Assembly (NCBI GenBank): GCA_963920635.1
Contig: OY987301.1
Location: 16,472,501-16,536,500 of the forward strand
Length of the DNA stretch: 64,000 nt
Reading direction: 5' to 3'
From: Pseudeuparius sepicola
Lineage: Eukaryota > Arthropoda > Insecta > Coleoptera > Anthribidae
Shown: positions 15,001 to 24,946 of the stretch, piece after piece
Layout: every line of letters begins with the position of its first letter
Position numbering within the stretch: position 1 is the first letter of the stretch
Position numbers and translations under genes: made by a program
The notes under the pieces: model-generated
Database searches by the model: none
Told to the model about the DNA's origin: nothing
Seen by the model: only the letters and a program-made list of their open reading frames with translations

Positions 15001-16013
15001 GAGAGGGCGAGTATAGTAATGTATATATATTTATGAATATTCTTTTCTGTCATTCCCAATACGTGTTAATTTTAATTGACTTGCTACACATACTTTTTGT
15101 ATTTTGTGGTCAAATAAACAGCTATCTATCTATCTATCTAAATCATACATTCTCACAATGGTAGGTATTACCATTATGGATCGTACTTACCTTTACAAAT
15201 ATCTCTGGCCAATTTTCTTTCTCGTCAAATGCGTAACAAATCAAATTAAGAAACATATGATGCACATGAGCATTGCTTTTTAACATTCCTTTAAACCCGG
15301 CATTTATATCTCTTCTTAAAATAGTCAACATAGCATTCATTATGTTCTCGTTTGTGAATAATTCAGACCGGATGCTTGCCACAGAAAACAGAACCGACCA
15401 CACTACCTTGCATGGCTTCGATTTGTTATTTTTGAGAGATTTCATGATTCCCAAAGTATATCCGATCTACAAATTTAATATCAAAACTGCTTAAGCTTGC
15501 AACCTGAATATTTTCAGTGTAACGTACAGTTTTCTCGCTACTGTCAGTTTGAATATTTTGCAAAACCTTTTCAAACAAATCGTTTACATCACACTCAACG
15601 GCAAGAGACTCCCATGGTTCAACACCGCTGGAACTTGCCCCTAACCTATCTAAGGAAAGTACATTTGGACTAGGCACACCAGGCACTCCAGGCCTTGCCG
15701 GTATACCAACTTTCAATTTTTTCGAAGCGGGCACAGAAGTCAAACTGGATGAACTTCCATCCCGTTTTAGTTTATCTGGTGCTAAAATTTGTTTATCAAA
15801 GCTACCTAAAAAAGGATTATTACATTATTTACCTTTGCTTGTGCTTTGCCCAGAGTGAGTGCTAACTGACGGTTTGGGCAGAGGAATAGTTCTTTTAGAA
15901 TCGTCCCTAGAAGAACCTTGTTTGGCTCCCAAAGCTATTAATGAGTCTGGCATTTGTTGAGTTATTTTAGCTTTGGGGCCTCTAGTGCCCGGCAATGATT
16001 TTCCTCGTTCCAT
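22..16013 (-). CDS. IntS1: Integrator complex subunit 1 (INTS1), N-terminal part, 3' end outside window
   Basis: INTS1 is the largest scaffold subunit of the nuclear Integrator complex, which cleaves snRNA 3' ends and attenuates Pol II transcription. Coding exons, in transcript order: 15833-16013, 15528-15781, 15191-15466, 9879-10071, 9268-9818, 6855-7720, 2565-4233, 331-801, 22-279. They join in phase with GT-AG sites and give about 1,573 residues; the last visible donor is at 20-21, so the gene continues off the left edge. Family-typical stretches include ENWPEIFVK (exon 3), NLAIS-type helical repeats (exon 6), FESHLAAAST and LGHLLCRSRNPDFLL (exon 7), MPWLAELVHSSEGVLG, and LWQGRDK (exon 9). 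Start ATG at 16013 opens a basic, Ser/Pro-rich low-complexity head, as in other INTS1. Introns range from 51, 61 and 60 nt to 5.1 kb; the large ones are transposon-filled. The exon 2-3 junction could alternatively use a donor 24 nt downstream, also in frame. Confidence 0.93.
802..2564. other. INTS1 intron 7, with a small inverted-repeat element and unassigned sequence
   Basis: Intron between the 1.7-kb exon and the 331-801 exon. It holds the inverted repeat at about 1870-2011 and a degenerate hairpin near 1519-1548 related to the palindromes at 17642 and 40205. At 2486 there is a 'tatagggtgtttt' end-like word common in insect repeats. The open frames at 1076-1276, 1306-1563 and 1601-1825 show no recognisable domain and I do not consider them genes. 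Confidence 0.7.
1870..2011. repeat. Short inverted-repeat (MITE-like) element
   Basis: Arms of about 55 bp face each other: TTTTAAGAACCATCCCAAAA on the left, and its near-perfect reverse complement on the right, with matching outer words TGTTCGCGTT / reverse complement of AACGAGAACA. The loop is about 35 bp. No convincing target duplication was identified, so the class is unknown. It sits inside an INTS1 intron. Confidence 0.75.
4289..5610. mobile_element. TIR element, CTGGACCAACACT family, interrupted by a mariner-type MITE
   Basis: The left end reads CTGGACCAACACT at 4289 and the right end is the inverse of CTGGACTGACACTATA, ending at 5610. Without the nested insert (4642-5127) it is about 0.83 kb and has no coding capacity. 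Flanks GTTATGG / GTTCAGG match at 5 of 7 positions, consistent with a decayed target duplication. Diverged copies lie at 52629-52790 (left part) and 60968-61600 (internal and right part), and the bare tips occur as palindromes at 16441 and 34213. It lies in the INTS1 intron between exons 7 and 6. Confidence 0.75.
4642..5127. mobile_element. Tc1/mariner-type MITE with TA target duplication
   Basis: A 486-bp element with inverted ends starting CAGTGACC and continuing into AGAAAGTTGGACACAAA on both sides (26 of 28 positions match), flanked by TA on both sides. TA duplication plus CAGTG ends is typical of Tc1/mariner non-autonomous elements. It contains no transposase. It is inserted in the middle of the CTGGACC-family element, so it is the younger of the two insertions. 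Confidence 0.85.
6009..6836. mobile_element. Foldback element with about 0.39-kb arms
   Basis: Two long arms (roughly 6009-6400 and 6450-6836) are inverted copies of each other. The tips read TATACAGGATGATTTTTT and the inverse of TATACTGGATGATTTTTT. Both arms carry the same remnant of coding sequence that reads as a short helix-turn-helix-like piece (QLSGAAKEIGIHGQLVAQY in the left arm), broken by stops. The right tip lies about 17 bp beyond the splice donor of INTS1 exon 6, so the intron begins almost directly with the element. Confidence 0.85.
7983..9137. mobile_element. 1.15-kb TIR element with 8-bp target duplication (CACGATACAC family)
   Basis: Perfect 27-bp terminal inverted repeats begin CACGATACACTTACCCACGG. 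Directly outside both ends stands GCATTGGC (7975-7982 and 9138-9145), a perfect 8-bp target duplication. A second, imperfect subterminal inverted repeat (around ACGTCAGTTGCGAATCA, 8022-8041, and its inverse at 9058-9074) adds structure. There is no transposase frame. The 8-bp duplication fits hAT or P superfamily; the palindrome at 49207 that contains these tips favours P. It lies in INTS1 intron 5. Confidence 0.88.
13116..13451. mobile_element. 336-bp MITE related to the CACGATACAC family
   Basis: The left end CACAATACACAGATAACGG and the inverse right end CATGATATGCAGATAACGG form imperfect terminal repeats. AGCCAAAC stands on both sides (13108-13115 and 13452-13459) as a perfect 8-bp target duplication. 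The right subterminal 70 bp are shared in inverted orientation with 16529-16610. It abuts the readable part of the non-LTR element within about 10 bp, so it may have inserted into that element. Confidence 0.85.
13462..15140 (+). pseudogene. Non-LTR retrotransposon remnant: reverse transcriptase with frameshift
   Basis: The first frame (13462-13707) reads as the fingers region and ends in ENYRPI. The second (13740-14942) carries the remaining RT blocks: GFRRGRST, AFDCVDHDLL, VIQGSVLGPLFFLIYIND, and CSDD in place of the usual YADD or FADD. A C-terminal tail with HGYPTRNKD and YNRLPSSVR follows. A one-base frame break near 13700 disrupts the product. The 3' end is an AATAAA-containing segment plus a (CTAT)n tail at 15121-15140. 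No endonuclease domain precedes it. The tail type and C-terminal block suggest the CR1/L2/Jockey-like side of non-LTR elements. Inactive copy in INTS1 intron 3. Confidence 0.88.
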
Positions 16014-16433
16014 TTTTTATTTCTTGTTTAGTCTTATTTGGGCCAATATATCCTCCACAACACAAGGCCTAAAATATATATTTTTATATTCTCAATCCTT
16101 ATCTGTACTTTTTATTCCTTATCTATGGCTCTATTAACTATTAGTATTAATTCCACAGATTATTAATTCTATAATAATTCAGATAAAAAAATTAAAAAAA
16201 AAAACATCAACATCTCCAGAAAGTTTTTTTACTTATCTGTTTCTGAGAATCGTAGGTCGTAGGTCGTAGGGTTTGTTCCAAGAGCAGTTCTGAACCGATT
16301 TTTGACGATCTAAAATCTAAATTATCTCAATTTCTATTCCTCCAATATGGCGTCAAGGTCATTGAAATTGCTCCTATTTTTATTAAAGATATACCTAAGT
16401 TTTTTTTTGTTGATTTCACCCGGATTTTTTTAA

Positions 16434-16481
16434 CTTGGGACTGGACCAACACTATAAATATAGTGTTGGTCCAGCTTGGGA
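16434..16481. repeat. 34-bp palindrome with flanking 7-bp duplication (excision-scar type)
   Basis: A perfect palindrome of two 17-nt halves (left half starts CTGGACCAACACTATA) occupies 16441-16474. CTTGGGA stands on both sides (16434-16440 and 16475-16481). The half equals the tip of the element at 4289. Confidence 0.85.
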
Positions 16482-16526
16482 CTAGTATTTTATTGCATGC
16501 AATTAATTTTAATAGTTTGGAGCACG

Positions 16527-16615
16527 ATACACAGATAACGGTATGCCAGCTAGGAGAACGAAAATTAAACTCTTCTGCGTACCTACGTCACTTCGACAAA
16601 AGCGCGCTGAAGAGT
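16527..16615 (+). mobile_element. Solo terminal fragment of the CACGATACAC / CAGATAACGG family
   Basis: Begins CACGATACACAGATAACGG and continues for about 85 bp nearly identical to the inverted right end of the element at 13116-13451. No opposite end was found nearby. An overlapping open frame (16543-16962) has a vaguely THAP-like basic helix but also runs through the subterminal repeat, so I do not call it a gene. Confidence 0.65.
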
Positions 16616-17634
16616 GGAATAGTTGTTTTCGACGGCGAAAATCAGGGAAAAATTACGTTATGAGGTTACTTTGCGCTCTGATTCGTCGCGGTAGTGTTTT
16701 TATCAAACTGATCCTCTACAAGCTATTAAAAGTAATATTACACATAAGAAAATATTTGCCCAGCTTCAAGACAACAATTAAAACAGTTTTATTGCCACTT
16801 AATCCAACAAAAAAGAAAAAAGGGTATGTTTTAACTTCAGGTCTGTCTTCTGTCCATATACATAAAGATACAATGTATATGCTTCTGTCAGACCCAGAGA
16901 AATGGAGATGGAGGCGTAAGGAGAAGGACTTTATACGAGTACGCAGCAGAGAAATGGAGTAGGTTCTCTGGTTCGAAGCCTAATTTTGCCCGACTCCTGT
17001 GGGTCCGCCATTTTCTAGTTGTAACGTCAAAAGATTCATCTCGTTCTCCTTTTTTACGACTGGTTGGAGTGGTTGGTTACGGCATTTTTATGTATAATAT
17101 TTTATAGATTTGAGTGTTTTTTGTTAAGTGGTAGTGTAGTTTATTGGCATGTGCGGTGAAAGATTGTAAAAATAATAGAAAATTTCTCTGACAACGCCGC
17201 AACCAGAGACACACATGTGAAAAAAGTGCCCAAAATCGGCAAGCAAGAATTTTGTATTAATTAACTATTCCCTGTAAGCTTAAGTTAGAAAATGGTGATT
17301 ACGAAGTTCCCGCAGCTTGACGCTTATTCTCTCCACCTTCATATCTCTGACAAAACCACGTTCCCACAACAGTAATTGGTTGAAAACAGTTCTGGAACTA
17401 CTTTCCTGTATTCCCATTCGCTAGAACTAGTTCAAAACTATTGTTGGAACAAAGCTGTTCTTTTCTCTCCGGAAAGTATTTCTGTTCTGACTCTGTGATC
17501 AATTATGTTTTGCCACAGATTCCTGTGATTTTGCTTTATTTTTTTTGTAAGTGATCCGATCTATTAGTATTTTGTGGGTGCGGCTTTGTTTGTTATTTAA
17601 CCTAAATTTGGTGTTTGGTTATTCGGAAAAGTTT

Positions 17635-17680
17635 GTATAACCATTGAGTAAAGGAATAATCCTTTACTCAATGGTATAAC
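17635..17680. repeat. 32-bp palindrome with 7-bp duplication (excision-scar type)
   Basis: 17642-17673 is a palindrome with halves CATTGAGTAAAGGA and inverse. GTATAAC flanks it on both sides (17635-17641, 17674-17680). The same tip occurs at 40205 and in degenerate form near 1535. Confidence 0.85.
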
Positions 17681-17737
17681 TTAATATTTATATTTTGTGG
17701 CAAGTATAACCCCAGAAAATTTTTTCTGGGATATAAC

Positions 17738-18211
17738 CAGAGAAATGGAGTAGGGAGAACGCGCTTTGACCTATTGCGCAACCTATTTCCAGGCAAATGT
17801 AATGTCCGGCATATTGTCCCCAGTTTGACGTTTGCAGTTTGTTTTCAGCGATAGTTGTATTTTCAGCAGAGAAATGGTCAGTGTTTTTGGAAAATGTCGT
17901 GTGCAGTACCAAACTGTAAAGGCCGCTCCACATTCGCGGCGCGAAACCCCGCGAAGAGGCGCGAACGTGAGTGTGGAGGTTGTCGGCTTTCGCGTAGTTT
18001 TCACGGCTTCACGTTCGCGCTTTCCGGTGTTTCCCGATCGGAGTCGGTTTTTTGTCCCGCGACAAATGAATTATAAGTCTAGGAGACCTCCGGGAGTATC
18101 ATTTTTTCGGTAAGTTTAGTAAAGTAGTAGTAAAGTTGATTTAATATGGCCGCCACTTTTATTAGGCAGTTCGCGCAGCTTCTAACGTGTTCTCCCTACT
18201 CCATTTCTCTG
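17738..18211 (+). mobile_element. P-like MITE copy A with THAP-type first exon
   Basis: A 474-bp element with inverted ends CAGAGAAATGGAGTAGGGAG. Flanks GATATAAC and GGTATAAC (7 of 8 match) are an 8-bp target duplication. From about 17894 a frame reads MSCAVPNCK, the C-x-x-x-x-C start typical of THAP zinc fingers. Further on the reading GVSFFR (18096-18113) ends exactly at a GTAAG donor-like site, as THAP exon 1 would. Between them lies a GC-rich insert of about 150 bp with internal inverted repeats. P-element transposases carry an N-terminal THAP domain, so this is probably a non-autonomous derivative of a P-like element. Confidence 0.75.
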
Positions 18212-18321
18212 GGTATAACTTAACTTTCTTATTTTGTGAATTTGTGCAAAACACCTGACGATGAAGGTATATCATTAAGGAATCGCCCCATTTGGAAAAA
18301 AGGCTCTTTTTTGTCTTAAAA

Positions 18322-21300
18322 ATGGCAAGCAACAACTCAGCGGTTTTAGATGTGGTCACAGAAAACAAGAAGATTTCATCAATACTAACCAAAGATTTTG
18401 ACCAATCGAGTATTTGTAGTGGATCAACCTATGATAATTCATTAGTGAGTCCGTTTTTTGTGGAATTTATAGATATAATAAAGCGTTACTAATCGATTTA
18501 TTTAAGGTACAATCACCTAGTCTAGAAAGTTTTTCAACAATTCAAGACATAGAAAACCTATCCGAGTTAAACATGGATGAGAATTCGGATTTTTGCGTTA
18601 AAATTGATAACCCCCAGAAACATTTAGAAACGTTAGAAACATACATAACATTTAAGATTACCACAAAGGTTGCTCGGATAGAATTTTCTGAAAACGAGTA
18701 TATTGCTCGGAGGAGATATAACGATTTCTTATGGTTGCGGCAAAAGTTAGTAGAGTGTCATCCTTTTTGCATTGTGCCGGTAAGAATTATTTATTAGTTG
18801 AAAAAAACAACGTATTTACTAACTTTTGTATCATTGAATTCGATATTTGAATCAATTGAGTGTAATAATACATACATACCTATATCTTATTTTAGCCTCT
18901 GCCTGGAAAACACTCGTTGATAGGACAGTTGGACAGATATTCGAAAGATTTTATTCTCTTAAGAATGAAAGCATTAAATCTTTTCATATCTAGAGTTGCC
19001 CAGCATCCAATTTTGAGTTGTAATGAACATTTTAAAGTATTCTTAACGGCAAAAGCTCCGGTATTTTAAATATTTTCTCCCATAATGTAGGACTTGAAAA
19101 GTTCTTGTTGTAGGATTTTACGCTACACAGACGTCAACGAATGCCCATAGAAAGCCACATCCGTACCTTCAGTCATTCAAACTCATCTCATTCGGTGCTT
19201 AAAAACCGTCATCTGGAATTCGACAAAACAAAATTGTACTTAACTACTCTTTCGGAAAAATTATCAGCCATCGAAAAAATTTCTAGTCGAATTAACAAAG
19301 AAAGGGGCGATTTTATTACGGAACTAAACAGTTTTCATCCTATATTTACAACTTTTGCTACGACGGAACCCGAATTATCCGATTTGTTGCAAAATATTGG
19401 AGGAGCCATGGAACGTAGTACAGCAGCTCAAATTGCCTTAGTTCATAGTTACAATTACAGTGTTGGTGGTCCTGTTAAAGATTTTTTGGCTTACGTTGAT
19501 GTTGTACAAGATAATTTGAAGAAACGGGAAAGTTATCAAGCTGCCTATGAGGTTTCCATGGATGAATTAAATAAGAAACATAGTGAAAAAGATAAGGTAA
19601 TGCCATTGCAGGAAACTTTGTTAATATTGTAGCAATTAGAAAAACAACCATAGAGACAAAACCAAAATAAAACACGGTAAGGTAAAATGGTTAATCATTA
19701 AGAGGCTACGATACTTATGAAATCCGCCCGAAGTGCCCGACTCAATTCAGGACAAACGTCGCTCGATTAGATATGCCTATCCTTTTCCTTCCTCTAGTCC
19801 CCACGACCCCACTCCAGCCTGCCCCTTCATAGTGCTACGATTGAGGGGCAGCCGGCCGTAGTTACTACACTGAGAAAAATCTGCCACTTTGTAAAAAAAC
19901 CCTGTTTAATTCAATATGAGATATTCCTCAAACTCAAGCAGAAGCTTTTTGTAACTAACAATAATCAATTCAATGACAATTGATATTGAATTCTAATGAA
20001 TAATTTAAATGTAATATTTTATTTCAAGAAATAGCATGTTCTGGAATTGATTCTACAATATCTCTTTTCTAAGCACATTCTTTTGTCAGAACAACATAAC
20101 ATAACGTTTCATGGTGTTGAATTGAATAGGGGTACATTTGACTGTTCATTATACTGAAATTACAACTACTGTCACTGAATTTTTGCTGAATTTGTAATAA
20201 TTGTGGGTACTAATATCAATTATAATTATTAGTAATATATCATATTATTGCCTAAATAATAAGCAAATGATGTGTAAAATGCAAATCAAGTTGCTAGTGT
20301 AGCAACTTATAATTGACAAAACAGAAATGTAGCAGATGAGATCATTAAATTAATAACATTTAATATTAGTGGATACAAGTTCTAGTAACCCCCAGTTTGT
20401 TAATAGCCATTCACTTGCACAGTGTTCATTATGACTACGAACGATATAAAATGTATGGTTGATTCAAAACCTTTGCGATCATTAATTTGCGATCATTGAT
20501 TTTGGTAAATTACTCAGTCAAGGTCACAGCTTTTTTTACTAACGTGTTTGTAATAGGATATTAGTTCAGTCGAGTAAAAAGTACTTGATTCAATCTAACT
20601 TGTATTTGACATGAATTCTAATATGAAAATTCTAAGAATTTCTTGAATACCATAAAAATTGAAAAACATGATTTACTGATTATATTCATGAATACCTATA
20701 AAAGTTGCAATTAAGTTGTTTTGTTCATCCAATGAATTAGTGTTTTTTCAGTTGCTTCTGGGGTACTCTTAGATAGTTTGGAGTAGTCTGAGGGTGAGAA
20801 TTATTATTATTTAAATAAAATAAATTTAATTGTTTAAATAAAACATGAGACATTTTAAAACCGAGGTTATGCTTTCATTGTAGTATGCCAATTTTAGTAT
20901 GGAAGTGGCAATACGTCTTCTTAACGGAAATTTAAACTATTTTAAACTTATTGGTTCATCTGCAATTATCTACGTCAAAAGTATTGATTATACACGAACT
21001 CACTAAAATCACAACAGTTTTTTTTTCCTGTGTAGATAATATAAAATAATAATACAGGTGCCGGCCGCCGCCGACGGGTCACACGAGTCTCGCCGATGCC
21101 GACGAAGAAGCGCGAATATTTAAAAAGCGGCGGTGGCCTGTTTGCTTTATTGCAAAAATAATATTTTTTGGGAGTTATAGAGGGCGTTCACTTTTCGTTG
21201 GCAACACACTGCATAGCTTTTTGGCGTCGAAGCAATTTTACTATTATTTTTCATATCAGCAAACGTGCATAGGTACTATGAAGAGTTCGTGTATAAAAAA

Positions 21301-24028
21301 CTTCTGTAATTGCTCAATTATAAAATCTAAATTAACGATTCGATTACCGAATTCTTCTTGAACCACGTTAGGGTGAGTTGAACATCTATCGATGTTTGAT
21401 TGGATAATTATTGTTCTGCATAATAGTGTTGTTACGACTAAAAAAGTGCGTCTAAAGTCTACTTCTATAAAATGTTTTATATACCTAGTATTCCATATTT
21501 ATATTTGTGTAATAATAAATAAATCTAACTGAAAACTTTCTACACTGTAAGAGCAGCGTCCAGAGATATACTTTCTAGACTTTGGTAAGAGTTCACTTTA
21601 GAGGGATTAGAGTGAATAGGCCATAGGTATAATATTATATCACAACTATGATTTGTTTATTTAAAAACAGTAAGCGGTTTCGTTAATCTATAAAATTACA
21701 TCATCAAGGACTACAATATAAGATTTAAAAAAGTAAATAAATAAAGGGTAATCACTTATAGTCCAAGAGCTTGCAGGAAATTTGAAGGAGATACTTGAAA
21801 AAAGGTTATAATTATGTAAATGTTTTTAATTGTTTCAACTTTGACTTGTGGCTGAATGTATATATTTCAAATATAATGGCTAGGTAAGTAAAGGTTCTTT
21901 ATTTATTTATACATATAGCTACTACCTGCCCTGAGGTTGTAGGTAAATTTATAGAGTTGCGAAACCGGTCTCCGTTTTTAAATAAAGTAATAGTTTTGAG
22001 ATAATAGGAGCTATTAATTCCTAATCCCTTGTAAATGTTTCATTCAAAGCCCTGTTTTTCCCAGAAAGTTTGTTTCTCAAACCCTATGTAGGTACCTGCA
22101 CTTATACCTAAATCCGAATAATAAGTGTGCAAAATGCAAAATATGTGTTAGTACCCTAGTACCCCTCTCTCAAATTCTGGGAACCATATTAGGTACGGGA
22201 ATAAAAGCACACAAGCCCACAAATTACTCCTATTGGTTTCACTGTGACTGTTGCGACATCATTATCAAACATTATAGGTATTCTTGCAATGACTGCCGTT
22301 CAGTTTCAGAACCTTCTGACAAATCTGAATTATCGAACATCCTAAAAAAATGTATTAAAATGTCATAAATTCGACAGACTGGAACAATAAAATGTACCTT
22401 CTATTTTTATTTTGCCCGATTTTCAACTCAAATGACTTTCGAACAATCTTCTAACGAAGAAGTTTCTAAAACTGACTGGATGTCACAATTATTATCGTTC
22501 CCTCTGGAAAGTATATAAATTAGCTTTTATCATGCAGCGATTTGACACAATAATCGTATTACATAGAATATTATTCGTTTTCAAAAAATGCTTCACATGA
22601 CCCATTTATTTGACAAAAATATTACTTGTACCTATCACATTTTTAAAGTAAAAATCAAACGCACAATTTGGTGGAATTTAAATTTACTCTTTTTGCACGA
22701 CCAGGCCATTTTCTGCCCTAGGGATTAAACCATTTTACACAAAAGCAAAAAGTACTTTGTGAATAATAATTATTTATTTATTACTCCTGGAGGAATAATA
22801 ATAATGAGTATTATTATATGCCAGTCGACATACATAATGTAATATTCCAACATTCAAAACAAGCGAAACACAAATTAGGGAGACTGAGAGTAATAAAATG
22901 AAAAATGAAACATCTGATATCGATTGAAAGTTCCCCTGACGTGGTTCTCGAGCCCGGTGAGGTAGGCCGAAGTAGGGGGAGTAGGGGAACCACGAGTTCC
23001 AGCGAACGCCCGCCCGCCCGCCTATCTCCGTACGTCTAATTCCTGCTCGGATGGCCAATTCACGGATCATTTTATTGCCGGGCAATGGGTTCGTAGTTTT
23101 CAAATCATAGCCAAACGAACAAACGTATCGACTTGAAAGTAGTCTTAAAATAATGTTATCGAATGCCTCAATCGTCGTTGTGTCTTTCGAATTATTTTTG
23201 AGCGGCGGAAATACTCGAAATTCTTAACCGAATATAGTCGAATTTCGGGTATGTTCGGCATTTTTTTTAACAGTGTCGCATTAGTCCTGCACAGTTCGTG
23301 ATACACAACGACGATTCTTCATAGTTTTATCTAAGCCACAAAAAAAAATCAAGTGAAAATATTAAGAAATGCAAGTAGATGTAAACTACGAAACCCTTGA
23401 AAATAGGGGGTATCGTAGCGCCTTAAGCCTGTAAAGTTGAACGCTTCTCAGTCTCTTAATAAACATAATAGGTTTTAATATTATAATATAGCAAGTTTAT
23501 AAGTCTACAACATCATTATCATGTGTCGTCAAAATAAGGTGGAATATTAAGGGGTCCGGCAAATGTTTAGCCAATTCTATATGCAAAACATCTCAAAAAC
23601 GGGACCCAAGAAGATTTTTGAAAATGATTTTTTATTTTTAAGTTGCATTTTTAAAACTTTGCCACTTTCAATATAAATTTTGTTTTTAGCTTGTAGCATC
23701 TTCTCAGAATCCGTCCCAGCCTGCAAGTGGTTTCTCCCTTTGGAAACATCCAAGCAGTGATGATAAACTCGAAAAACTTGGCTCGTACATACCCCAACTT
23801 CTGAAGAAAGTCGAGTCGAACCAGGACAATTTGGAGTGTGCGAACGAATCACTCCGAAGTGACCTGGAGCGCTGGCAGCTCGAAAAGCAACAGTGCATGA
23901 AAAAGATATTACTAGATTTCGTTAGTAAGCAGATAAACTATTACCAGGCCAGTGTGAATGCGTGGGAACACGTGACGAACGAATTGAGCCAACAGAACAC
24001 AGGGCTGAGAAATAACAGCACTAAATGA
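18322..24028 (+). CDS. Snx7: Sorting nexin of the SNX7/SNX30 type (PX-BAR)
   Basis: Exons 18322-18444, 18507-18779, 18896-19060, 19114-19596 and 23690-24028 join in phase to 460 residues. A Ser/Asn-rich head is followed by a PX domain (about residues 85-190) with RRRYNDFLWL and PPLPGKHSLIGQ. This domain binds phosphoinositides on endosomes. A BAR-type coiled-coil region follows (from about 225), with EFDKTKLYLTTLSEKL, ERGDFITELNSFHPIF and the final NYYQASVNAWEHV helix. Family members heterodimerise with SNX4-class nexins in endosomal recycling and autophagy. SNX7 versus SNX30 cannot be separated, since insects usually have one homologue. The start ATG at 18322 is preceded by non-coding sequence. 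Intron 4 is 4.1 kb; the others are 53-116 nt. Confidence 0.9.
19597..23689. other. Sorting nexin intron 4, with two GC-rich patches
   Basis: Mostly AT-rich sequence. Two GC-rich patches stand out: 21058-21160 (GCCGGCCGCCGCC) and 22925-23060 (CGCCCGCCCGCC). The word CAGTTGCTTCTGGGGTACTC at 20749 recurs at 36350 in another intron. Words resembling opposite element ends occur at 19874 (CACTGAGAAAAA) and 21030 (inverse of CACAGGAAAAAA) but are too short to define an element. No gene is recognised. Confidence 0.55.
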
Positions 24029-24946
24029 TATTTACAAAACTCTTACTTATTTCACAGATCTCTTTGAACATTCCATTAGGTGTTCGAGCATTTCATAGCG
24101 CAAGTGATTTTTTGATATTTTTCGTTTCTAGAAATGTTATCTTGCTAAATTATCATAAGTAATAACGAAAATTGTTTGCATTATGAAACAGGCTTTTAAA
24201 TTTTAAAATGTACACAATTTATTATTAAATGTTAATATATTGTTTTTATTTTAAATGTTTATTGTTTTGTGGTTTCTAAGAACTTTCCTTTGCATGACAA
24301 AATATATTTTGTTTTTTTTTACATGAAAAGTTAAAGCATTGGAGGGAAAATAATATTTATGTTAGCATTGAATAATTCACTATAAGCGTTGACTGAAATA
24401 AGTGTTACTATTTTCTGTTTTGTGGTACCATAGAAATATGAAGAAGAGATATTACCACCTAATCCAACTGCGGAATTTTTTGCGATCAGCACATAGAGAT
24501 CATATATATATGATCTCTATGGATCAGCAGCAGATTTGTTCGAAGTAGTAAATTACACAACTAAAGCTATTAGAGCTTAAAGCAATACCAGAGGCAATGC
24601 TATGAATATTTTCTCCAACATTTTTTGATTATAAAGGTCTGTACAATCCGGGTAAAAGAATAAATGAGCTGATACTGACAGTTTTTATTATAATATATTA
24701 TACTACATAAATGAGGCTCAATATTACACGAGTATATAATAAAATTGATTTAAAATATCTAAAAATCCATATTACTCTGAAATTAACTAAATTAACGTGA
24801 GACAATTCAGTCTCACAACAATAAAGTTCCTAGTAAATCCAAATAATTATTTTATTACAATAAATAGCAAGCTTTTATAAATACATGGTATACATTGTGT
24901 TAGTTACAAAACAGCCTGTAGTACTTTTTTTTGTTATTGTAACGCC
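24029..24946. other. Convergent spacer between sorting nexin and IFRD1 homologue
   Basis: Contains the 3' UTRs of both genes and the palindrome at 24492. Otherwise AT-rich; nothing else is seen. Confidence 0.7.
24484..24529. repeat. 30-bp palindrome with perfect 8-bp duplication (excision-scar type)
   Basis: 24492-24521 is a perfect palindrome (half CATAGAGATCATATA). GATCAGCA stands immediately on both sides (24484-24491 and 24522-24529). This is the clearest of the set. Confidence 0.9.

Larger units (their letters stand above)
10072..15190. other. INTS1 intron 3 (5.1 kb), repeat-rich
   Basis: Holds the MITE at 13116-13451 and the non-LTR fragment at 13462-15140. The rest (10072-13115) is AT-rich without recognised genes. 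Near 12017 there is a TACAGGGTGTTTTATT repeat-end word, and 12129-12581 holds a minus-strand open frame of low-complexity residues that I could not match to any family. A CpG-containing patch lies near 11006-11035. Confidence 0.6.
16014..18321. other. Divergent spacer between INTS1 and the sorting nexin, full of P-like debris
   Basis: Both genes point outward, so their promoters lie here. The spacer holds the palindrome at 16441, a solo end of the CACGATACAC family (from about 16527), a solo CAGAGAAATGGAGTAGG end (16952), the palindrome at 17642 and the complete THAP-bearing MITE at 17738. Near 17157 a segment reads CAVKDCKNN, like the start of a THAP domain, but it is soon interrupted. No independent gene is recognised. 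Confidence 0.7.

Noticed and set aside
16543..16962. Plus-strand open frame with a basic helix resembling part of a THAP domain
   Set aside because: Its first part is the subterminal sequence shared with the MITE at 13116, where it is not kept as a reading frame, and the Cys/His pattern is incomplete.
19874..21037. Possible 1.2-kb element with CACTGAGAAAAA-type ends in the sorting nexin intron
   Set aside because: The end similarity is only about 12 nt of A-rich sequence and no target duplication was found.
22774..23103. Minus-strand open frame over a GC-rich patch
   Set aside because: The frame is explained by lack of stops in GC-rich sequence; no recognised domain or splice context.
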